Positions 1 through 4,706 of a DNA stretch of 6,099 nt are shown here, piece by piece. This stretch comes from an uncultured Clostridia bacterium (GTDB lineage Bacteria > Bacillota > Clostridia > Christensenellales > Borkfalkiaceae): the NCBI GenBank assembly GCA_947629875.1, contig CANRFK010000173.1:1-6099 (forward strand), in the 5' to 3' direction. The translations under genes and the position numbers were made by a program. Each line of letters starts with the position of its first letter. The first letter of the stretch is position 1. The notes beneath the pieces were generated by a model. That model saw only the letters and a list, made by a program, of their open reading frames with translations. It had not been told where the DNA came from and ran no database searches.

Positions 1-147
1 AAACAAGAGACGTAAAACGAGAGACGAGAGGCAAGTAAAACGAGAGACGTGTAACGAGAGAAATGTAACAAGTAGCAAGAAACAAGAGACAAGAGACGTA
101 AAACGAGAGACATATAACGAAAAACGAGCGAAAAAGAGGAGAAACAG
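1..147. repeat. Purine-rich degenerate direct-repeat tract upstream of the response regulator
   Basis: Almost entirely A and G on the + strand with few T. It is built from variants of a 14-16 base unit close to AAACRAGAGACGTR. The motif GTAAAACGAGAGAC occurs exactly at 12-25, 35-48 and 98-111, and a 23-bp exact direct repeat links 3-25 with 89-111. No coding frame is convincing. TATAAC at 113-118 resembles a -10 box, but no matching -35 lies 17 bases upstream, so no promoter is called. The tract runs into the ribosome binding site GAGGAG (136-141) of the next gene, so at least its 3' part is probably an unstructured 5' leader. The tract may extend beyond the left window edge. Confidence 0.8.
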
Positions 148-813
148 ATGAAAATTCTCATCGTAGATGACGAAAAGATGATCTGCACGGTGCTCCGCGA
201 GTATGTGGAGTTCGAGGGCGGAGAGGCGGACGAGGCGGCGGACGGCATGGAGGCGGTGCAGAAGTGCCGCGAGAACAAGTACGACGCCGTGCTCATGGAT
301 GTGATGATGCCGCGGCTGGACGGGTTCTCCGCCGTGAAGGAGATCCGCAAGTTTTCGCAGGTGCCCGTCATCATGCTCTCCGCGCGGGGCGAGGAGTACG
401 ACAAGCTCTTCGGCTTCGAGCTGGGCTCGGACGACTATGTGACCAAGCCCTTCTCCCCCAAGGAAGTGATGGCGCGCGTGCACGCCGTGATCCGCCGTGC
501 GGGGGCGTCCGCCCCTCCCCGCGAGATGTATGAATTCGAGGGGCTCCGCATCGATGTGGACGGGCGGAGCGTGTTCGTGGACGGCGAAAGGGCGACGCTC
601 ACGCCCAAGGAATACGAACTGCTCTTCTATTTCGTGAAGAACCGCGGGGTGGCGCTCTCGCGCGAGCGGCTTTTGAGCGAAGTGTGGGGGTACGATTTCT
701 ACGGCGACGACCGCACGGTGGATACCCACGTGAAGATGCTCCGCGGCAACCTCAAGGAGTACCGCAAGTTCATTGTGACGCTGCGCGGGCTCGGCTATAA
801 ATTCGAGACGTAA
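148..813 (+). CDS. OmpR/PhoB-family response regulator transcription factor
   Basis: DNA-binding response regulator of 221 residues, the normal length for the OmpR/PhoB family. The receiver domain (about 1-115) has the acidic pair D7/D8, the phosphoacceptor D51 in LMDVMMP, the switch serine S78 and the conserved K100 before PF. The winged-helix effector domain (about 127-220) shows the family pattern LTPKEYELL (151-159), VWGYDF (179-184), RTVDTHV (189-195, recognition-helix region) and RGLGYKF (213-219). All key residues are intact, so it should be phosphorylated by the adjacent kinase and bind DNA as a dimer. The ATG is supported by GAGGAG six bases upstream. The kinase gene follows after 12 bases, which implies co-transcription. 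The regulon cannot be read from sequence; autoregulation and control of the third gene are plausible inferences. Confidence 0.95.
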   Translation: MKILIVDDEKMICTVLREYVEFEGGEADEAADGMEAVQKCRENKYDAVLMDVMMPRLDGFSAVKEIRKFSQVPVIMLSARGEEYDKLFGFELGSDDYVTKPFSPKEVMARVHAVIRRAGASAPPREMYEFEGLRIDVDGRSVFVDGERATLTPKEYELLFYFVKNRGVALSRERLLSEVWGYDFYGDDRTVDTHVKMLRGNLKEYRKFIVTLRGLGYKFET

Positions 814-825
814 GGGAGGCTTCGG

Positions 826-2277
826 GTGGCCGAAACAATGCGCAAAAGGCGCGCGAGTACCCTGCGCAGCCTCAATCTCATCCTGTGGCTGGCGTTCTCC
901 CTGTTCGCGTTCGCCGTCATCCTCGTGTGCGTGCTCCTGCAAAATCTGCTCGTGGGCAAGAATTACAAGCAGAGCGCGTATGAGACGTTGGAGACGGCCT
1001 CCGCGCGCATTGCGGAGATTTTCGCCGCAGACGGCGGGGCGGACGAGGTTGCCTCCGTTGCGGGCGAGCTCGGCATCTCCGCCTACCTCATCTATGACGC
1101 GAACGGCGTGAGCGAGAACGACCGATCCGTCGTCGCCTTCTACGGCGCGGAGCGCAGCTATGACGACCTCGCGGGGCTCGCCGATCTTCTCGGCGGCGAA
1201 GAGGGCGGGAAGTGCTTTTCGGGCGATGGCGAGATCGCGCGCGTTTCGACCGCGGAATACAACGGGCGCGCCGCCTTTTTGTGCCTCTTCCTCTCCCTGC
1301 GGCCGCTCGGCGACTTTGAAGCGGCGTTCCGCAGCGTCTCTGTTGTGACGGGGCTCGCCGCCGTCGTCTTGGGCTTTGCGGCGAGCGGGCTCGTCGCCCT
1401 CCTCGTGACGCGCCCCGTGACGGAGGTCACCGACCGCGCCAAGGAACTCGCCCGCGGCGACTATCGCCTGCATTTCAAAAAGGACTACTTCTGCTCGGAG
1501 ATCGACGAGCTCTCCTCCGCCCTCGAATATGCACGGAGCGAGATCTCCAAGGCCGATTCCCTCCAAAGGGAGCTCATCGCCAACGTCTCGCACGACTTCA
1601 AGACGCCGCTCACCATGATCAAGGCGTATGCCTCCATGATCCGCGAGATCTCGGGGGACAACAAGGAGAAGCGCGACCGCGACGCGCAGGTCATCATCGA
1701 CGAGGCAGACCGCCTCGCCCTGCTCGTCTCCGACGTTCTCGACCTCTCCAAACTGCGCGCGGGCATCGAAGAGGAGCAGGTGCCCTTCGACCTCTCTGAG
1801 GAGACGCGCACCATCGTGGAGCGGTTCGGCTACCTCGAAGAGACGCAGGGCTACCGCATCGAGACGGAGATCGAGGACGGCCTTACGATCACGGCGGCGC
1901 GGGCGCGCATCGGGCAGGTCGTCTATAACCTTGTGGGCAACGCCGTCAACTATGCCGGTGAGGAAAAGCGGGTGCGCGTCAAGCTCTTCCGCAAGGGGGA
2001 GGCGGCGCGGCTCGAAGTCATCGACTCGGGCAAGGGCATTCCCCCCGAGGAATTGGAATTTATCTGGGACAGATATTACCGCAGCGAACAGGCGCACGTC
2101 CGCCCCGTGCAGGGGACGGGGCTGGGGCTCTCCATCGTGAAGAGCGTGCTGCTCGCGCACGGGTTCCCGTTCGGCGTCATCTCCGAACAGGGCAAGGGAA
2201 GCTGTTTTTGGGTGGAGTTTATGAAGGAAGAGAAGAAACCGAAAAAGCCCGCGGGGCGAAGGGGGAAAAAGGCATGA
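826..2277 (+). CDS. Membrane sensor histidine kinase (HAMP-HisKA-HATPase_c)
   Basis: Cognate sensor kinase of 483 residues. TM1 lies at about 18-42, an extracytoplasmic sensor region at about 45-168, TM2 at about 171-195 and a HAMP linker at about 192-243. The HisKA motif NVSHDFKTPL carries the phosphoacceptor H256. The ATPase domain has the N-box NLVGNAVNY (N372), the G1 box DSGKGIP (400-406), an F-box-like FIWDRYYR (412-419) and the G2 box GTGLGLSIVK (430-439), so the catalytic set is complete. GTG at 826 is preferred because GGGAGG (814-819) sits six bases upstream; ATG at 838 is too far from it. The sensor region matches no named fold that I recognise, so the stimulus is unknown. The protein ends in an unusual basic Lys/Pro/Arg tail (about 467-483) past the normal ATPase end. 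This tail is encoded just where the next gene's ribosome binding site lies. Confidence 0.95.
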   Translation: MAETMRKRRASTLRSLNLILWLAFSLFAFAVILVCVLLQNLLVGKNYKQSAYETLETASARIAEIFAADGGADEVASVAGELGISAYLIYDANGVSENDRSVVAFYGAERSYDDLAGLADLLGGEEGGKCFSGDGEIARVSTAEYNGRAAFLCLFLSLRPLGDFEAAFRSVSVVTGLAAVVLGFAASGLVALLVTRPVTEVTDRAKELARGDYRLHFKKDYFCSEIDELSSALEYARSEISKADSLQRELIANVSHDFKTPLTMIKAYASMIREISGDNKEKRDRDAQVIIDEADRLALLVSDVLDLSKLRAGIEEEQVPFDLSEETRTIVERFGYLEETQGYRIETEIEDGLTITAARARIGQVVYNLVGNAVNYAGEEKRVRVKLFRKGEAARLEVIDSGKGIPPEELEFIWDRYYRSEQAHVRPVQGTGLGLSIVKSVLLAHGFPFGVISEQGKGSCFWVEFMKEEKKPKKPAGRRGKKA

Positions 2278-3773
2278 GAAGCCGCACTTTGGGCGCGCTT
2301 GCGCTCCTGTTTCCGCTGACCGTTCCTTGCGCGGCGGCCATGTTCTCTCCCGCCGCCCGCCGCAGTGCGAGCGCAGGGACTGCCGCCTCCTATGAGGGGA
2401 CGCACGCCATGGGTGTGCTCCTCGCGGAGGAGAGCTGTCCCATCGCCGTCGAAAAGGAGGAGCTCACCATCGACGTGCGCGAATTTCCCGCTCCCGATAA
2501 GAGCCGCGGCTTTGCGGAGTACGGGGCGAGCGCGACGGCGCGGTATACCCTCCGCAATCCCACCGGGAGCCCGTGTACGGCGACGCTTCTCTTCCCGTTC
2601 GGCACGGTGCCCGACTATGCGCCCGACGGCTTTGATTTTTACGGCGATACGGCGCGCTATTCCGTCAAGGAGAACGGCAACGCCGTTGCGGTGAGTTCCC
2701 GATACAGCTACTGCGGCGGCAGCGCGCTTTGCGTGGACGACGGCACCGCCCTCCTTGCGGACGCGGCGGACGGGTTCTTCGGCGCGGACACCGCCGTGAC
2801 GGCGTACACCTTCCGCGTGACGCCGCCCCCGCCCGAAGAGGGCGATACGCGCGCCTATTTCACGCTCGGCCTCACGCTGAAAGTCGACCCCGTGCGCACG
2901 CGCATCGCGGCGTCCGAGCCCTCGAAGTGCTTCATCAACAAGGGGCTCGCCGTCGTCGCATACCGCTTCCCGCGCACGGTGGGGGAGTTCACCTTTACCC
3001 TCTACGCCTTCGGCGGCGACGTGACCCTGACAAAACAGGGCGTGTACGACGACCGCTCCGCGCAGCCCGTTGCGGGCGCCGCGGTGGAGGAGACGGAGCG
3101 CACGGAGGATACGTTCGCCGAATTTGTTGCGGGGAGATATCCCGGGACAGCGTGCGGCATGGGGGAGGGGGATTGGTACCGCGGGTTTGTCGATGCGCTC
3201 GGGAGCGTTGAGGGCGGCGTGATGTGCTCCGCCGTGCCCGACGACATCTGCGCCGCCGACTTCATGCGGTGGTACCAGTACGACCTGCAATTTGAAGCGG
3301 GCGAGGAGATCGTCAACGAGGTCTCGGCGCCCATCTATCCCACCGTGCGGGGAAGCGGGGAAAACGCGCAGTACGAATACACCTATCTCCTCTCTCCCGC
3401 GCGCAAGTGGGCTTCCTTCGGGGGACTGCACGTGGAGATCGTCACATATTATAACCTCACGGCGAGCTCGCTCGATTTCGAGCGAAAACCGGGGACGGGG
3501 TACGTTCTCGAATGGGAGGACGGCCTGCCCCTCGGCGAGCTCACCTTTACGCTCAAACAGTGGCCGGTCTACCCCGAGCCGCATGTCTATGTGCCCTACG
3601 AGGGGGGGCTCTCGGCGGTGGAGATCGCGCTCATCGTGCTCCTGTGTGTCGCCGCGGCGGCCATCGGGGTGACGGTCGGCGTTGTGCTTCGCCGCAGAAA
3701 ACCCGCGCCGCCCGCGGGCGGGGGCGCCGAGGAGGGCAAGGTGGACCTTCCCGATAAGAAGAGGAAGAAATAG
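2274..3773 (+). CDS. Secreted, C-terminally membrane-anchored protein of unknown function
   Basis: A 499-residue protein that I do not recognise as a named family. ATG at 2274 overlaps the kinase stop as ATGA, with AAGGGGG (2259-2265) eight bases upstream. An in-frame TTG at 2208 would add 22 residues, but it lies inside the kinase and spoils the signal peptide. Residues 1-22 form a signal sequence with an Ala-rich cleavage region. Residues about 40-440 are a large exported, beta-strand-like region with eight scattered cysteines. A WASFGGLHVEI segment (379-389) resembles the W-x-x-FG-x-L-x-V-x-I pattern seen in some beta-rich surface proteins. One membrane helix (448-472) is followed by the RRRK stop-transfer and a short Lys-rich cytoplasmic tail, giving a type I topology with the bulk outside. 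Translational coupling to the kinase suggests a sensing partner or envelope output of the two-component system; this is inference. Confidence 0.85.
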   Translation: MRSRTLGALALLFPLTVPCAAAMFSPAARRSASAGTAASYEGTHAMGVLLAEESCPIAVEKEELTIDVREFPAPDKSRGFAEYGASATARYTLRNPTGSPCTATLLFPFGTVPDYAPDGFDFYGDTARYSVKENGNAVAVSSRYSYCGGSALCVDDGTALLADAADGFFGADTAVTAYTFRVTPPPPEEGDTRAYFTLGLTLKVDPVRTRIAASEPSKCFINKGLAVVAYRFPRTVGEFTFTLYAFGGDVTLTKQGVYDDRSAQPVAGAAVEETERTEDTFAEFVAGRYPGTACGMGEGDWYRGFVDALGSVEGGVMCSAVPDDICAADFMRWYQYDLQFEAGEEIVNEVSAPIYPTVRGSGENAQYEYTYLLSPARKWASFGGLHVEIVTYYNLTASSLDFERKPGTGYVLEWEDGLPLGELTFTLKQWPVYPEPHVYVPYEGGLSAVEIALIVLLCVAAAAIGVTVGVVLRRRKPAPPAGGGAEEGKVDLPDKKRKK

Positions 3774-3784
3774 CCCGCAGTTCC

Positions 3785-3806
3785 CGCAAAACGCTTGTGT
3801 TTTGCG
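3785..3806. promoter_or_regulatory. Palindrome overlapping the -35 box: candidate operator
   Basis: CGCAAAAC (3785-3792) and GTTTTGCG (3799-3806) form a perfect 8-bp inverted repeat around a six-base centre. With a one-base bulge the arms extend to CCCGC/GCGCGGG. The -35 box of the following promoter (3795-3800) lies in the centre and right arm. The same sequence could form a hairpin at the end of the upstream operon transcript, but no T-run follows it, so it is a poor intrinsic terminator. A repressor operator is the alternative reading. Both readings are inference. Confidence 0.45.
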
Positions 3807-3823
3807 CGGGGGCGTGGTATAAT
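3795..3823 (+). promoter_or_regulatory. Extended -10 sigma-A type promoter
   Basis: TTGTGT at 3795-3800 and a perfect TATAAT at 3818-3823 are separated by exactly 17 bases. TG one base before the -10 (3815-3816) makes it an extended -10 element. Transcription would begin near 3829-3831, giving a leader of about 104 nt before the ATG at 3934. The gene therefore has its own transcription start, independent of the signalling operon that ends at 3773. Confidence 0.8.
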
Positions 3824-3853
3824 ATGCTTGCCTGAACGGAAAGAGTTGTCTGA

Positions 3854-3933
3854 CCGCAAAGGAGGGAAATTCATCAATTTCGCGCAACGTTTGCGCGGTT
3901 TTTCCTCCTGCCGTCCGGGCGGGAGGTTTTTTT
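3854..3933 (+). promoter_or_regulatory. Structured leader with mutually exclusive antiterminator and terminator folds
   Basis: AGGAGGGAAA (3860-3869) can pair with 3900-3909 over ten base pairs including one G-U. This helix would enclose the stem CGCGCAA/TTGCGCG (3881-3887 with 3891-3897, loop CGT). The same 3904-3909 bases are the 5' arm of the terminator hairpin (3904-3926), so the two folds exclude each other. A third small hairpin, GAAATT-CATC-AATTTC (3866-3881), competes with the antiterminator. This is the architecture of a riboswitch, a protein-controlled attenuator or another RNA switch. I do not match it to a known riboswitch class. The upstream GGAGG at 3861 has no ATG, GTG or TTG at a usable distance, so it looks like a decoy copy of the real binding site rather than a start for a leader peptide. 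Confidence 0.6.
3904..3933 (+). terminator. Rho-independent terminator that also buries the ribosome binding site of the next gene
   Basis: CCTCCTGCC (3904-3912) pairs with GGCGGGAGG (3918-3926) through nine base pairs, one of them G-U. The loop is GTCCG, and seven T follow immediately (3927-3933). The 3' arm contains GGAGG (3922-3926), which is the ribosome binding site, seven bases from the ATG at 3934. The hairpin can therefore both stop transcription just before the gene and mask its translation start. If it is always formed, a discrete RNA of about 100 nt would be made from the promoter at 3795-3823. Confidence 0.7.
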
Positions 3934-4176
3934 ATGGAAGAAAAACGCATCTGTGTGTTGTCCGTCATCGTCGAGGACAGACAGCAGGCCGAAAAACTCA
4001 ACGCCTACCTCTCCGAATACGGGGAATACGTCGTGGGCAGAATGGGGATACCTTACAGGGAGAAGCGGGTCAACGTCATCTGTGTCGTCATGGACGCGCC
4101 CGCCGCCGCGGTGAATGCGCTCACGGGGAAGATCGGGCAGTTGAAGGGCGTGACGGCGAAAACACTGTTTCGTTGA
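3934..4176 (+). CDS. TM1266-family putative iron-only hydrogenase system regulator
   Basis: Small 80-residue ACT-like protein, the full usual length for the family named after Thermotoga maritima TM1266 (annotated as a putative iron-only hydrogenase system regulator). The recalled family pattern is present: an opening strand RICVLSVIVEDR (5-16), a helix, the VGRMGIPYREK core (34-44), a strand NVICVVMD (47-54), and the closing NALTGKIGQLKGVTAKT (61-77). The family is usually found with [FeFe]-hydrogenase or its HydE/F/G maturases and has the fold of the NikR effector domain without a DNA-binding domain; its mechanism is not established. GGAGG seven bases upstream supports the ATG. It is transcribed from its own promoter through a switch-like leader. 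No hydrogenase gene lies in this window. The last codons fall inside a palindrome, yet the C-terminus looks normal. Confidence 0.85.
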   Translation: MEEKRICVLSVIVEDRQQAEKLNAYLSEYGEYVVGRMGIPYREKRVNVICVVMDAPAAAVNALTGKIGQLKGVTAKTLFR

Positions 4177-4229
4177 ATTTCTTTTCTCGAATGCGGCTTG
4201 TTGCCGCATGCTCGAAAATAAATTCAACG
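4171..4229. repeat. 59-bp imperfect palindrome covering the stop codon of the TM1266-like gene
   Basis: The outer arms CGTTGAATTT (4171-4180) and AAATTCAACG (4220-4229) are perfect 10-bp inverted repeats. Inside them TCGA (4187-4190) pairs with TCGA (4212-4215), and ATGCGGC (4191-4197) pairs with GCCGCAT (4203-4209) around loop TTGTT. The left outer arm begins with the last sense codon and the stop (CGT TGA). No T-run follows on either strand, so it is not a standard intrinsic terminator. It could serve as a 3' stabilising or processing hairpin, or be a dispersed palindromic (REP/MITE-like) element. No target-site duplication is obvious. Confidence 0.7.
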
Positions 4230-4460
4230 AGGAATGTAACGCGTATGGGATATTGAGTTGGTCGTCGCGGTCGCTTGCCCCGACATTAAGCCTACGGTAG
4301 TGTGGCAAATGGGGGCGTGGAGCGGCGGGAAACCCGCCTCCCACCAAGTGCCGCCGTGCAGTAGCTCGGCGTCGCATAGCACTTCACACAGAGCGCCGCC
4401 GTGCAGCGGGCGGCGCACAGCGCCCCACCCCCCTACCCCCCCTCCCGAGAGGGGGCGCAA
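4230..4460. other. Gene-free GC-rich spacer with several hairpins
   Basis: No frame here has a ribosome binding site or a protein-like composition. Structures that can be read directly are GGCGGG-AAA-CCCGCC (4324-4338), GCGCCGCC/GGCGGCGC (4393-4400 with 4409-4416) and CCCCCTC-CCGA-GAGGGGG (4438-4455). The 12-bp sequence GCCGCCGTGCAG occurs twice, at 4350-4361 and 4395-4406. A C-rich run (4423-4446) is nearly free of other bases on the + strand. The whole resembles low-constraint intergenic repeat material. None of the hairpins is followed by a T-run on the + strand. Confidence 0.6.
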
Positions 4461-4461
4461 C

Positions 4462-4537
4462 GAGGAAGGTTCCCAAGAAGGGGAAAATAAGGAAGGCTCC
4501 AAGGATGGGGCGTAATGAGGAAGGCTCCAAGGAGGGG
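4462..4537. repeat. Three-copy tandem repeat, period 27-28 bp
   Basis: Copies start at 4462, 4489 and 4517, and each contains a version of AGGAAGGYTCCAAGGAKGGGG followed by a less conserved A-rich or CG-containing spacer. Copies 2 and 3 are nearly identical over the first 17 bases, while copy 1 differs by small substitutions. The change of period from 27 to 28 breaks any common reading frame, so the repeat is not likely to encode a repeated peptide. Confidence 0.7.
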
Positions 4538-4575
4538 CGGGACACAAGTTGAAATCACAAAAATGCGTACATGGG

Positions 4576-4695
4576 GTGAGGAAAAACAAAAAAAATCAAG
4601 AAGAAACCAATTTCAAAAATTAAGTAAAAATCAAAAACAAAAAATCAAATAAAAAACCAAAATCAAACTTTCAGCATAAGAAAAAAGCAAAATTC
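4576..4695. repeat. A-rich, T-poor low-complexity tract upstream of the binding-protein gene
   Basis: The + strand is mainly A with scattered C, T and G, and repeats of AAAATCAAA and AAAAACAAAAAA. It contrasts sharply with the GC-rich genes on both sides. It leads straight into AGGAGG (4696-4701), five bases before the ATG at 4707, so it probably forms an unstructured leader or an A-tract upstream element. I looked for a -35/-10 pair at 16-18 base spacing and found none that is convincing. Confidence 0.55.
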
Positions 4696-4706
4696 AGGAG
4701 GCATAT

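Noticed and set aside
111..118. -10 promoter box CATATAAC before the response regulator
   Set aside because: No acceptable -35 lies at 16-18 bases, and the repeat unit produces similar AAC-ending strings elsewhere in the tract.
1..147. CRISPR array
   Set aside because: The units are short, degenerate and contiguous, without unique spacers of constant length.
3783..3812. Rho-independent terminator of the signalling operon
   Set aside because: The hairpin CCCGCAAAAC/GTTTTGCGCGGG is real, but it is followed by GGCGTGG and not a T-run. I keep it as a palindrome over the -35 box instead.
3860..3903. Leader peptide for classical attenuation
   Set aside because: AGGAGGG at 3860-3866 looks like a ribosome binding site, but no ATG, GTG or TTG follows within 5-10 bases, and no run of regulatory codons is seen.
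2076..4001. Very long open frame on the - strand (641 codons)
   Set aside because: It is antisense to the third gene and to parts of its neighbours. Its translation is Arg/His/Gly-rich in the manner of GC-rich shadow frames, shows no domain, and ignores the clear + strand signal peptide, membrane anchor and coupled start.
3795..4256. + strand frame starting at a TTG and passing through the leader and the TM1266-like gene in another phase
   Set aside because: It starts inside the -35 box of the promoter, so the transcript would not contain its start. The composition is not protein-like.
4224..4589. Open frames on both strands in the spacer (- 4224-4589, + 4258-4515)
   Set aside because: Neither has a ribosome binding site. 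The composition simply reflects C- and G-rich repeats and hairpins, and the + frame ends within the tandem repeat.
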